A stretch of 64,000 nt of DNA from Nematostella vectensis (taxonomy: Eukaryota > Cnidaria > Anthozoa > Actiniaria > Edwardsiidae). The stretch is taken from positions 13,385,181 to 13,449,180 of the forward strand of contig NC_064036.1 of the NCBI RefSeq assembly GCF_932526225.1. The letters run 5' to 3'. Below are positions 36,801-48,600 of this stretch, one piece after another. Within the stretch, counting starts at the first letter, position 1. Every line of letters begins with the position of its first letter. The notes under the pieces were generated by a model. That model was given only the letters and a program-made list of their open reading frames with translations, did no database searches and was not told the origin of the DNA. The position numbers and the translations under genes are program-made.

Positions 36801-39800
36801 AAGGCTTTTGACACGGTTGATCATGATATTAGCTAAACTTTACTCATATGGTATTCGTGGAATTGCATATGACTGGTTTGTTTCTTGTCAAACAGGAAAC
36901 AATTTGTTTCCATAGGAAATTCCTCATCCTTGCTTCTGTCACCTGTGGTGTACTGGTGTACCGGAGAGGTCTGTACTTGGTCCACTTTTTTTCCTTCTGT
37001 ATATAAATGACTTTCATAATTGCTCCAAACTATTCGATTTTCATATGTTAGCAGATGACGCAAATCTGTTTCTTACTGACCCAAAACTCGAACATTTAGA
37101 AAGCATTGTGAATTCTGAATTAACCAAAGTCCATATATGGCTTTGTGCAAATAAACTTTTTCACTGAACATTGACAAAACTAATTTTGTCATATTTCATC
37201 TTACTCAAAAGAAGTTAAATAGATCAATATCCTTAAGGTTACAAAATAAGGTAATCAAACAAAAAGATAGTATCAAATATCTTGGAATTATAATAGATTC
37301 TCACCTTAACTGGAAGGAGCATGTTAACCAAACTTGTAAGAAAATCTCCAGGGGGGTAGGTATAATAGCAAAGCTACGTCATTATGTTACCTCCACAATT
37401 CTAACTCAATTACTCTACGCCCTCATTTACCCATTTTTGACCTATGGTGCTATAATATGGGGAAACACTTACCGAACCACAACAATGCCTTTATTTAGAC
37501 TACAAAAAAGAGCAATCCGTCTTATTACTTTTTCCTCGTTTACTGAGCATACCTCTCCACTATTTAAAAAATTACAAATCCTTAAATTCCAAGATATTAT
37601 ATCATATCTCAACTGTCAATTCATGTTCAAATTTTACTCAAAATTATTAACTACTCCATTTAATAATTTCTTCACACCTATCAGCTCAAGGTACACGTAT
37701 GAAACCAGGCTAGCCTCGAGCTCATCCTACTGTCTTCCATCAGTTCGTACAAACTATGGCAAGTTCAATATTCGCTTCCAAGGAGTTATAACATGGAATA
37801 AAATCGACTACCCAGCTAAGCAGCTACCCTTTAACCGATTTAAAAAAACTATAAAAAGAAATTTCATAATCTCTTACTAGATCTGAGACGTTTTTGCCAT
37901 GTATATTTTCATGTATGTATAATTTTCGCTCTGTATGTACTGTTCTTATCTAAGTTTATTCATACATTCTTTTCCTTTTCTTTTCGTGTTTGCTTGTCTA
38001 TTTTTTGCTGTTTTTTATACTTGTGCCTCCTCTGACGACAGCATCTCGTAAGTTATTTCTAGACAGCCAGTACCCGATTTGTATTAAAGTATTTAGTTTT
38101 GTATTGTAATTTCATCTTGTGGTACAAATAAAATATATGGTATTGTATTGTATTGTATTGTATTGTATTGTATTGTATTGTATTGTATTGTATTGTATTG
38201 TATTGTATTGTATTGTATTGTATTGTATTGTATTGTATTGTATTGTATTGTATTGTATAGAAAGAGAGACATTTTTACGTTTTTGTGTATTTAACATAAA
38301 ATTTGGGACAAAAACAGCATAAACAGGAGATAAAGAAAAGAGAAAGACTTTGCAAGGATGATTGCGAAATGCTTTTTGTTTTTCCTCACACATTTGCCAA
38401 TAAATAGCAAATGAATTCTCAATTTAAAAATAAGCGATACATAGTTTTACCAACACAACTGTGTATACATGAGTCATCAAGATCGTTCTTACCTGAGCTA
38501 GACCAGCTCATGCGACCAGCTGGCCTGGTCGCATGAGCTGGTTACGTGAGTGGTACAGCCAGCTGACAGCGTGACATGACGTCATTGACCACAAATTTTG
38601 AGTCGCCTAGTTTATAACCAATTTCTATAGCTATGGCTCAGCGCTGGCTCCGCTATTAATGAAGTTAACAGGGGCAGCGGAAGGGTAGGAGCAGGGGGGA
38701 TATATGAACGCTTTTTTAAACCAACGGTTTCAAGCGGTACATGTGCAACTTACAACAAATTTGTTGAACAGTTTAAAATCCCGTGAATAAAACCCAGGTT
38801 TCCCCCCCGAGTTCTTATAGATAGGGCTTAAGATGATTATGATAGTGGTGTTGATGATAGTGGTGGTGGTAATTATAATGGCGATGATTATGATAGTGGT
38901 GTTGATGATAATGATAATATGTTAACGATATTGGTGGTGGTGATTATAATGGCGATGATTATGATAGTGGTGTTGATGATAATGATGATATGTTAACGAT
39001 AGTGGTGGTGGTTATAATGGCGATGATTATGATAGTGGTGGTGGTTATAATGGCGATGATAATGATAGTGGTGGTGATTATAATGGCGATGATTATGATA
39101 GTAGTGGTGGTGGTGATTATGATGGCGATGATTATGATAGTGGTGGTGGTGATTATAATGGCGATGATTATGATAGTAGTGGTGGTGATTATAATGGCGA
39201 TGATTATGATAGTGGTGGTAGTGATTATGATGGCGATGATTATGATAGTGGTGGTGGTGATTATAAGAATGATGATAGTAGTAGTATTTATGATGATAAT
39301 GATGATAAAGATGATGATAGCGATAATTATTTCATAATAATGATCAGGATATTTGCGATGATGATGATAATAATTAATAATGATGCAAATTACTTACGTC
39401 TGGAAGAGGTTTCAGTCTTTTCCGGTTGTACCCGTAACTCATGATTAACATCATTTTCGAAACCATCATCCTCGACGTCATCGTCATGAAAATTATCTGC
39501 AGGAAACAAAAAAACTTAGACATCATATCTCTCCTCATAAATGTCCACTTAAACAAACGAAAGAAGAGCTCTATGATATATCGGCATTGATCTCCTAGCA
39601 GCCTCTTGTGATGGCTTCGGTAGAAATTAAAAGTGCTTACAAAGGGTTAGATACCCTAGTAAGAAGAACGAAACACATCCAAAAATGGGGAGGAATCTTC
39701 ACAGAACATCGCAATTGTATCCACAACTAAGTACAAAAAGATTTGTTAGACACCTCCTATATAGCTAATCCTGGTTACTTGGAATCATAAAAGTCCAAGA

Positions 39801-40040
39801 TTGAAAAATACTTGGAAAAGAGGAGACTCTTTTTTTTCCTGCTAGGAGGGAGGGGGGGGTCTAGGAGGAAGGGGTGATTAGCTTAAGGGAGGTCGCATAT
39901 CAATTACCCCAAGTTTTGAGGATCACACTGAATTCTTCGGTTTTTGGCTGACGCAAAGCAACAGCAGACGCAGACTCTAATTGTTGCAGAAACAGAGTAA
40001 GGCTCAGGATCGCTGCAAAGTGACATAGCATCTTCGTCAT
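27835..40040 (-). CDS. Secreted acidic coiled-coil protein, paralogue A (unknown family)
   Basis: Exons: 39908-40040, 39398-39496, 33352-33588, 32475-32629, 32057-32242, 30795-31014, 30223-30374, 29931-30032, 29076-29216, 28189-28476, 27835-28011; phases agree, 629 aa. Exon 1 encodes a signal peptide (MTKMLCHFAAILSLTLFLQQ, then LESASA). Exon 2 is Asp/Glu-rich. Exon 3 has a GCC...C cysteine cluster. Exons 4 and 7 (AEEAKKALDEITKAE) look like charged amphipathic helices. Exon 5 has a hydrophobic turn (GFPLMGLLLSGG) and exon 6 ends Gly/Ala-rich (VANIAGAG). Exon 9 ends PFTLRCYTTK. The last exons form a small Cys-containing domain ending in Cys. Exon lengths match paralogue B almost one to one. I do not recognise the family. 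Intron 2 is 5.8 kb and holds a retroelement. Confidence 0.8.
28571..28706. repeat. 61-bp near-perfect inverted repeat, paralogue A intron 9
   Basis: Arms 28571-28631 and 28646-28706 are complementary at 60 of 61 positions around a 14-nt loop (28632-28645). The arm starts GGTTTAGTTGGTTATCTTGA. A 'cctcgtccccagcct' motif just outside (about 28534) is related to the loop region, so it may be a fold-back element. Confidence 0.9.
28909..29069. mobile_element. MITE abutting the exon 9 donor of paralogue A
   Basis: Starts 'tagcaggcct', ends 'gctacggccctgct'. A related copy is at 56091-56250 in the opposite orientation. Its end is directly adjacent to the donor (exon lower end 29076; donor GTACGA covers 29070-29075). 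Confidence 0.6.
29297..29450. repeat. CAT/CAC microsatellite region
   Basis: Imperfect (CAT)n and (CAC)n triplets in intron 8 of paralogue A. Nearby, 29607-29623 and 29680-29697 form an inverted repeat ('tgtggcaaatggtg' / 'caccatttgccaca'). Confidence 0.8.
29774..29917. mobile_element. MITE-like G-rich element, intron 8 of paralogue A
   Basis: Contains 'atggatttctgggagcccaa' followed by a G run, as in 2434-2570. It ends next to exon 8 (29931-30032). Confidence 0.45.
31597..31848. mobile_element. piggyBac-like MITE (TTAA), copy 2
   Basis: TTAA at 31597-31600 and 31845-31848 flank a 244-bp copy of the element at 14493-14748 (shared 'ccatccgctctaaattatca', 'gaaatatttttcgcgttttc'). It lies in intron 5 of paralogue A. 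Confidence 0.8.
33660..35170. other. Repeat-rich part of paralogue A intron 2
   Basis: No exon seen. It holds a second start of the element described at 4248 (33792-33830), polyC runs (about 33997 and 34811) and a stretch at about 34430-34600 that resembles 21000-21370 ('gaccacact/accta...gtgcta/tcccttagggttgaga'). Confidence 0.5.
35176..38258 (+). mobile_element. Degraded non-LTR retrotransposon with (TATTG)n tail
   Basis: ORF1-like frame (35250-35610) starting MANNILQGRF with a coiled coil and EQYSRRECLEFRGVP, typical of LINE ORF1. Reverse transcriptase pieces follow: KPWISLGLKSSINYKNRLYR (about 35920), NYRPISLLSIFNQILERLMY and FLDLSKAFDTVDHD (36255-36836), LADDANLF in the YADD position (about 37050), and the C-terminal region ending at 37880. 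Frameshifts and stops break ORF2, and there is no room for the endonuclease, so this copy is dead. The 3' end is a tandem pentamer (38141-38258, about 23 units), as in CR1/L2-like elements that use short repeats rather than poly(A). It sits antisense in intron 2 of paralogue A. Confidence 0.85.
38502..38542. repeat. Perfect 18-bp inverted repeat
   Basis: ACCAGCTCATGCGACCAG and its complement, separated by 5 nt, in intron 2 of paralogue A. Confidence 0.9.
38835..39320. repeat. GAT/GGT-rich minisatellite, units of 33-36 bp
   Basis: Repeats of 'gatgattatgatagtggtgg' plus 'tggtgattataatggc'. It lies just downstream (in gene orientation) of the acidic exon 2 (39398-39496) of paralogue A. Confidence 0.9.
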
Positions 40041-41897
40041 CTGTGAGATAAAATCATTCACCTTCAGATATGTGCGCGCACACTCGTGAAACATTTTCGA
40101 TCATATTTCAGTTTTGATGTTTATATCTTGGTAATGAGGCCCCGTAGGATTTAGGGAGGGGCAGGTACCTTGAGCTGGAATTTTCACCCCAATGGCTACG
40201 GGCCTGTAAGGGCGTTTACCCCGCAAATAAAATGGCTGCCATGATGCTAACCTCCGGGCAAATTTTCTAGCTACCACTTTTGATAAGCGTTATATTGCTC
40301 TATGAAATATAGTTTTATAACACTTTGTTATCTTACGTTAACAATATGTTAGCCATGCAAAGTTTTAAAAAGCTCCAGAGTGAACCTGTTTCTAAAGTTA
40401 AACGCGGTAGAAGTATTGCCCCAACAGACAAGGTTAAAAAGAGTATAGCAGTTTAGGCTTGAAGCAAGAAAACCTACGCCACTAAACTTTTTCCACGACT
40501 CCCAGAGAACGATGTTGCCAAAAAAAGTGAAACCCCCGACAAAAAGTTTCTCAAATTCCTAGAGCTTAAAAAGAGTCTAACACTACAAAAAAAACATGTT
40601 TATACCATATTAGGCAAAGAGGAATATCTCATGGGCTCCGATTTGTTACCTTACCGTGCTGCGTGAAGGCGAAGAGTGCTAAGTTTTTCAGGTAGGCCAC
40701 GATCAAATCATAAACAGCCTCAGTTCCACATTAGCGCAAATACTAGGAATCCCTTACTTGGTTAGATTGGAATTCTGTGAAGCGCGTAGCAGGTTCCTTT
40801 ATGAATCGGGTGGCAACGAATGCGTTCTGTGTTTCGCGTGGTTTATTAAATTCTTCTAAGTAAACGTAACGGGAGATTGGGGTAATTAGAATTTAAGAAT
40901 TGATGGGAACGAAATACTTGCACTATCACTTGTGGCAAACTAATTAATGAGTCCAAACCGTTTATGTGTACTAAAACGAACGAACACCGCGATCATTTCG
41001 TATACGGCGAAGGTTACGTTTTTTTTTTCAAGCTCCCACCATAGCCTGGGATCTCAAAGTCTGAAAGTATTATGCCACCGGTGCGGTCGCATCCCCCTTA
41101 TAAGAGAAAAAGGTCTTCTTTTGTGCCACAATAACAACTAACAAAAAGACATGAAGACATATCAGAAGGGTAGGTTATTAATAAAGTGAAAAATATGGCC
41201 CCTTTCTTGATCATGATCCAGACCATGTTCCAGGGTTTGTGCAGTAATATTGCGTCGGTCAATGTTTGAGATTTTCCGAATGTCTTGCTTTCTTCCTGTG
41301 CACTATTTTCATCGGTTTAATTTTTACAATCTCATCGTTTTGCAGGCAGTAGCTAGCGGGAGGGGAATGGTTCAACGGGAAGGTCTGCTCTAATTGAGAA
41401 ATATTAAGTCCCACTGCGAGTCCTTCAAATGGGTACGCGAACCCCCCGCTCAAAACCCCAGCTACGGGAGCCTAGCTTTGCATTGTCAATTTGTGTGTGA
41501 ACCATTCAACGATTAGGCTTTATTACGACTGAGAGGGTAAAATTCTGTTGATTGCTTAAACTGTTAAACTGTTTAAATTCCTCTAATGCACATTCAGGCC
41601 CGTACCCAGGATTTTTTTTCGGAGGGGGGGGGGGGGGGGGGTGCTAAAAAAGTGGATCTAATTTTTTCGAGGGGATTGGTGGATCGTGAGTTTTTTGATA
41701 AGAATTTTTTATGCCTTTGCAGTATCTCCACGGGACGGCTTATTATCGGTTTTGGCTACAAAATGTTTGAATAGATTTTTGCCATACCGGAGAATGCTTG
41801 TTTTTAAATCTAAATCACTTATGCTTTATAATTTTGTTTACAAATAGCACGTCTATTGCGAACCAGTAGTGGACTCCCCGCCGTTCTGTGTGTGTCT

Positions 41898-41928
<31 letters not shown>

Positions 41929-42217
41929 GGGGAGGGAAGAGGAGGGCAAACGCACCCCCAGCACTCCCCCCCCTGGGAACGGGCCTGGGCCTGACATTTG
42001 AGTAATCAAGTTCATCTACCCAAGAACTAGGCAAAATCCAATTGTTCCAGTATATCACAACAAAACACTTTACGCCGGGGAAGGGGTGGGAAATTGATGG
42101 AATTTCATTGAAAAGTCAAGATAAACGACTGTAATTTAAGGTGAATTTAACGGATACTTTTATTTGATCATTTCATGACACGAGCGATCCTCTTTTCCTG
42201 CTTGGTGGTGCCTATGC
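40041..42217. promoter_or_regulatory. Intergenic region between paralogues B and A, with A upstream region
   Basis: Contains CTGTGAAGCGCGTAGCAGGT at 40775-40794, conserved 19/20 upstream of paralogue B (50477-50496), together with flanking matches ATTAGCGCAAA (about 40730), GGTTTATTAAA (about 40842) and TCACTTGTGG (about 40926). A MITE of the AGGCCCGTACC family (inverted copy) lies at 41596-41986. No other exon seen. Confidence 0.55.
41596..41986. mobile_element. MITE of the AGGCCCGTACC family, copy 3 (inverted)
   Basis: Starts 'caggcccgtacccaggattt', ends 'ccctgggaacgggcct'. The internal core 'aaatagcacgtctattg' is the complement of the core in the other copies. A (GT)n/(G)n stretch at 41888-41932 is part of it. 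Confidence 0.7.
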
Positions 42218-42519
42218 TCAACACTCCACCTTGGATATGGTTGCGGCCTCGTAACCAAATTTCTTTGCGATTTTGTCATCGGTCCATTTCCGTTTTTTGT
42301 AGAAACAGATCTTTCTTATCTCACGTTCAGTCGGCTTGCAATTCGCAATGATAGCAGTCACTACATCCTGAAAAAAAAATTCAGCATCTTATTATAAAAA
42401 GGGACACATTAGCAAGGCGCATACAGTAGCATTTCCAAGATGGGAAAACTCAATGATGATAATGATGACGAGGGTGGAGGTGTTGGTGGTGATGATGATG
42501 TTGGTGAGGATGATGATGG

Positions 42520-42555
<36 letters not shown>

Positions 42556-42561
42556 CAATGA

Positions 42562-42620
<59 letters not shown>

Positions 42621-45600
42621 GACGATGAAAAAAGTTATCATTTACCTCCGACATATTCAAATCTTGAGCAATCTTTGCTGTTGTATCTCCATCATCTGTG
42701 AAAGAAATATACTGCATAAACAAAAGAAGATGTGGGCTGGGAGGGCAACTCATTCCATTGTCCTTTTTTACTTTGTTGTCGTTAGGCCACGCAATAGTCG
42801 CGCCTTTATGTATTACTCTACTTATTACTTTATCAATTGGCCAAGCCTTACATTACTTTATCAATTAGTCAGACCTTATTTTACTTTTTGTTGGTCACGC
42901 CATTGTTACGCCTTACTACTGTATCCAATGGCCACGCCTTATATTAATAATCGGTCAGGTTAAAACAATAATTTTTATTAGTGTATTTGTATCACACCTT
43001 TTGACATTGTGCACACCGCTTTCACGTAATCCTCGTTGTTTATCTGGCACATCTTTTGCTTCCCTTCCCTCGCCATTTGCTTGCCTATGGTCAACTTCAT
43101 GCTTGACTTCTCCATGTAGTTCTCCCCTATCTCGGCGCTGCATTCTCCATCCGGGTCTTCGAGGTTTTTCGCCTGGTCGAAGAGACGGTCGAAAGAGGCT
43201 CTGCCCTTTCTGCATCCCTCCAATACTGTTGCGATCGACCTCACCTGACAGAAAATAAGAGAAGTGACTCCTGATTTCAGTCCCTGTTTTAAAGATACCA
43301 TATTCCTGTAGTGAGGTGTAATAATCGACTTATTTCTATCATTATTGTAAGGTTATTAGCCCGTTCGAAATACAGCGGGTCCAGCAGACAATGATCCATT
43401 GCAAGTCATGAAGTATGATACTATGGCGAATGTTACGACGATTAACGTTGTGTTGAAGGTGCATACATACACCTTAGGGAACAGCTATGGGCAAAGGGTT
43501 TTCCAAGATGTCTTAAAGCCCGCTTTAGTATAATAAGCATAATCACTTAAGTACTATGTTAAGGATTAAATCACAAGAAAGGAAACAAAGGCCAGTCACA
43601 GTAGATTCAAAGCTGTCTGTACCTTAGGGTTGGAAAGGGTGTGGCTTCTCGCGCTATTATAATAATTCATTGAAGCATGATAAACAGTAAAAAGTTGTAA
43701 AACTCTTTTGGGGGAAAGGGGGTGGGTGTGTTTGGGTGTGGTGGGGGGCAGATATCAATTCTTATGGGGTAGTTGCTTTACCTCGTTGGTGTAGCAGTGG
43801 ATAGTGAGTGGCACCCGCATCAGGTTGCGGAGCAGCTCTTTCTGGAGTATTTCCACTTTCCTCTCGTCATCTCTTGCTCCCGTTATCTGATCTTTAAACG
43901 TAGCAATATTCCCAGCAACATCGACCTATGGGAATTTGGCAACAAAGCAGCAACATTGATATCAGTCGCTGACACAAACTTTCACAAATCTAATTCCTTT
44001 ATTCCGCTCCTTAAAGGCTGTGAAAAAGGCGAAGCCGAGTAACAGTATTTGTCATTTCTCACATTTATTAAACTGTGACGCATACATAATTCAAGCAGCC
44101 TACATTTTATTCGTCACGTACGAAATACTTGCCGCGCAGAACATACCAAGCCATTGATTAGTGGGCGATAGACTGCCGACATTACTCACCATTTTAGGAG
44201 AGCTAAGCTTTTCTAAAATCTTCTTTGTTTGATCCATAACAATTGCAAACTTGTCAGAAGTGACATAAGAGTAAACTGTTTCAAAGGCCTGGAAAAAATA
44301 GAAAAAGGTTGGTGAATCATCAATCGTTTCTTCTATGATGTTAGTACAGTCAATATTTTGCTAACAAAGGCACGTGTGTCCACAAGGGTTTCAACAAGCG
44401 GGGACCTCGTTAAACTAGCCAGAAGATCAGCGTGTTTAAATAAAGCAGCGCAACCAAAGAGCTCCACTTTGGAAACCGAAGGTTCTAGAGACTTTTTTGA
44501 GCGAAGAGAGGGGAAATACAAGAAAAGGAAAGGGAAACTGAGAATGATTTTTCTTTTTTAACCTAACAAGGGGTGCTTGGTGAAGCGAAAATTTAGTTTC
44601 TGGGACCCAGGGTGAAGAGCAGCGTATCGCATGCAGGGTCGAACAGAATTCTGTGATTTTCAACAATATGCTTACTTTTTGTACGACTTCCTTGGCTGCT
44701 GTGATGTTCCTTAAAATTTCTTCGAACTTTTTTTTGCACTTTGACATCTCCAGCATTGCCTCGCGGGCTTTTTCCTTCCTCTCTTGGCATTCCATATGCG
44801 AATTGATGACCCCGTACACTTTCATTCCTAAAAACGGTCAATAAATTTATAGCCATTGCTTGTTGGCAGCCAAGCCAAGACGAGTGCATAGAATATCCTA
44901 CGCGGCTAAGAGGAACAACGTCTTCTAATGATAACAGTATTATATATATATATATATATAGATATATAGCTGGGGGTTAAATGTGGAGACATACCCCCCC
45001 CTCGTCACCAGGCTCTACCTGTTCCAAAGAGACCAAGTGCGGCCCCACCAGCCGCCCCAGCGCCCTTAGCAAACGCCTGTCCTTTCACGAGATCTGGGTT
45101 CAACTGACTCTGGAAGTTCACCATTCTCCCTCGTAAGGCCAGCCTCGGGACTTGTGCGTAACCAAATTCATACTTTGCTCTTTCCGAAGTGCCAGTCCAG
45201 CCGGGGTTGAGTTTGATGGCCGATAGCTTCTCGACCTATAAAATGATGGCAGATGTTCAACATCGTGGTGGTCGTTTGTGTGAGTTTAGTTCCCGTATAT
45301 ATAAGAAGACAACAGGCTCGTACCCAGGATTGGTTGAGGTTGCGTGCATAGATATAGGTATCATATGGAAAGAGCATAATAGTTGAAGATTCCTTTATAA
45401 GAAATGACCAACTTTTTGGCCGCCAAGGACCCCCTGTATACGCGACTGGACAAGAAGGAGTTTCATACCAGTGTGCTGCTTTTAATCTTTTATGTGAGTT
45501 CTGGTAGTTTATAACTATCAGTTCCTCGCTATTGCTCTTCTTCGTGAGTTTTTGTCGACAATTTCCCAACTTATAAGGCAGAGTCGAATACCGGTTTTTG

Positions 45601-48600
45601 GTGTATTGTATTATTGTATTCATTCTTCTGGTTCACCACATGACTATTTGAGCTTTTTGTATTCAACCTATAAGGACATTTTCACATTTTGGGAGTTGAC
45701 TTACATTAGAAGTGAGAGCAAGTGCTTTCCTCTTCTTGGCAAACTTGTACAAGTCCTCTCCTCCACTGATCATCAGCTCCATCACAGGGAAGGATTTGGT
45801 GACGGTTTCCTGGATGATTTTCTCGTATTGCTTGGCGACCTGCAGGTAGCTAGTTTCTCCTTCGCTATCAGATTGGATAGCACCCTGAAGAGCATTCACA
45901 AGTCAGAGTATCATAGATGTGTTTGCGCATAAGGGGAAACGACCGTTTAACACTCGCGTGTGACAGTACGCGTTACTGTTTTAGGCCTTTTGGAAAGGTT
46001 TGCCAACACAATTCGATATAATCGACGCACTTTGTAATGACCGATGTACTGTGTAATGAACTAAAACCTGGGGCCCTTAGTAACCCCAAGCAAGATGCCC
46101 GTGCATACCTTAATAGTAGCAGTAGCTGCAGTCAATGTTTTGTTGAGATTTGGCGCTAGTGCGTCCAAGAATCCATCCATGGCGTCATTGATGTCATTGA
46201 TTTCGGCGAGAATCTCATTATATCTGTAAAACACCGCTTCGACATACACTTGGAGTTTTTGGCCTAAAAAGCATATAAGTATATAAACTGTTTTGGACTA
46301 GCCTTCTATCTCTTCATCTAAATTTCTATGGTCTTGCTGGCCTCGAACATTACCTTCAAGTTCCTTCCTGTCTGCTTCATCAATCATCTCAATTTCTATG
46401 GTGTTGCTGGCCTCAAACATTACCTTCAAGTTCCTTTCTGTCTGCTTCATCTATCATCTCAATTTCTATGATCTCGCTGGCCTCGAACATTACCTTCAAG
46501 TTCCTTTCTGTCTGCATCATCTATCATCTCAATTTCTATGGTGTTGCTGTCCTCAAACATTACCTTCAAGTTCCTTCCTGTCTGCTTCATTTATCACCTC
46601 AATTTCTATGGTCTTGCTGGCCTCAACCATTACTTTCAAGTTCCTTTCTGTTTGCTTCATCTATCATCTCAATTTCTATGGTCTTGCTGTTCTCGAACAT
46701 TACCTTCAAGTTCCTTCCTGTCTGCTTCATCTATCACCTCAATTTCTATGGTCTTGCTGGCCTCGAACATTACCTTCAAGTTCCTTCCTGTCTGCTTCAT
46801 CTATCACCTCAATTTCTATGGTCTTGCTGGCCTCGAACATTACCTTCAAGTTCCTTCCTGTCTGCTTCATCTATCATCTCAATTTCTGTGGTCTTGCTGG
46901 CCTCGAACATTACCTTCAAGTTCCTTTCTGTTTGCTTCATCTATCATCTCAATTTCTATGGTATTGCTGGCCTCGAACATTACCTTCAAGTTCCTTCCTG
47001 TCTGCTTCATCTATCATCTCAATTTCTATGGTCTTGCTGTCCTCAAACATTACCTTCAAGTTCCTTTCTGTCTGCATCATCTATCATCTCAATTTCTATG
47101 GTCTTGCTTGCCTCGAACATTATCTTCAAGTTCCTTCCTGTCTGCATCATCTATCATCTCAATTTCTATGGTCTAGCTGGCCTCAAACATTACCTTCAAG
47201 ATCCTTCCTGTCTGCTTCATCTATCATCTCAATTTCTGTGGTCTTGCTGGCCTCGAACTTTACATTCAAGTTCCTTTCTGTCTGCATCATCTTTCATCTC
47301 AATTTCTGTGGTCTTGCTGGCCTCGAACATTACCTTCAAGATCCTTTCTGTCTGCTTCATCTATCATCTCAATTTCTGTGGTCTTGCTGGCCTCGAACTT
47401 TACCTTCAAGTTCCTTTCTGTCTGCTTCATCTTTCATCTCAATTTCTGTGGTCTTGCTGGCCCCGAACATTACCTTCAAGTTCCTTCCTGTCTGCTTCAT
47501 CTATCATCTCAATTTCTATGGTCTTGCTGGTCTCGAACATTACCTTTAAGTTCCTTTCTGTGTGCATCATCTATCATCTCAATTTCTATGGTGTTGCTAT
47601 CCTCAAACATTACCTTCAAGTTCCTTCCTGTCTGCTTCATCTATCACCTCAATTTCTATGGTCTTGTTGGCCTCGAACATTACCTTTAAGTTCCCTCCTG
47701 TCTGCTTCATCTACCATCTCAATTTCTATGGTGTTGCTGGCCTCAAACATTACCTTCAAGTTCCTTTCTGTCTGCTTCATCTATCATCTCAATTTCTATG
47801 ATCTCGCTGGCCTCGAACATTACCTTCAAGTTCCTTTCTGTCTGCATCATCTTTCATCTCAATTTCTGTGGTCTTGCTGGCCTCGAACATTACCTTCAAG
47901 TTCCTTCCTGTCTGCTTCATCTATCATCTCAATTTCTATGGTGTTGCTGTCCTCAAACATTACCTTCAAGTTCCTTCCTGTCTGCTTCATTTATCACCTC
48001 AATTTCTATGGTCTTGCTGGCCTCAACCATTCCCTTCAAGTTCCTTTCTGTCTGCTTCATCTATCATCTCAATTTCTATGGTCTTGCTGGTCTCGAACAT
48101 TACCTTCAAGTTCCTTTCTGTGTGCATCATCTATCATCTCAATGTCTATGGTGTTGCTATCCTCAAACATTACCTTCAAGTTCCTTCCTGTCTGCTTCAT
48201 CTATCACCTCAATTTCTATGGTCTTGCTGGTCTCGAACATTACCTTTAAGTTCCCTCCTGTCTGCTTCATCTACCATCTCAATTTCTATGGTCTTGCTGG
48301 CCTCGAACATTACCTTCAAGTTCCTTCCTGTCTGCTTCATCTATCATCTCAATTTCTGTGGTCTTGCTAGCCTCGAACTTTACCTTCAAGTTCCTTTCTG
48401 TCTGCATCATCTTTCATCTCAATTTCTGTGGTCTTGCTGGCCTCGAACATTACCTTCAAGTTCCTTCCTGTCTGCTTCATCTATCATCTCAATTTCTATG
48501 GTCTTGCTGGCCTCAAACATAACCTTCAAGTTCCCTTCTGTCTGCATCATCTATCATCCCAATTACTATGGTCTTGCTGTCCTCGAACATTACCTTCAAG

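Noticed and set aside
38112-38393. Open frames over the TATTG pentamer
   Set aside because: Simple-repeat tail of the retroelement.
38990-39337. 115-codon frame rich in Met, Ile and Val
   Set aside because: Translation of the GAT/GGT minisatellite in paralogue A intron 2.
42440-42753. Poly-Asp / poly-Ile / poly-Ser open frames
   Set aside because: Translations of a GAT microsatellite inside paralogue B intron 11.
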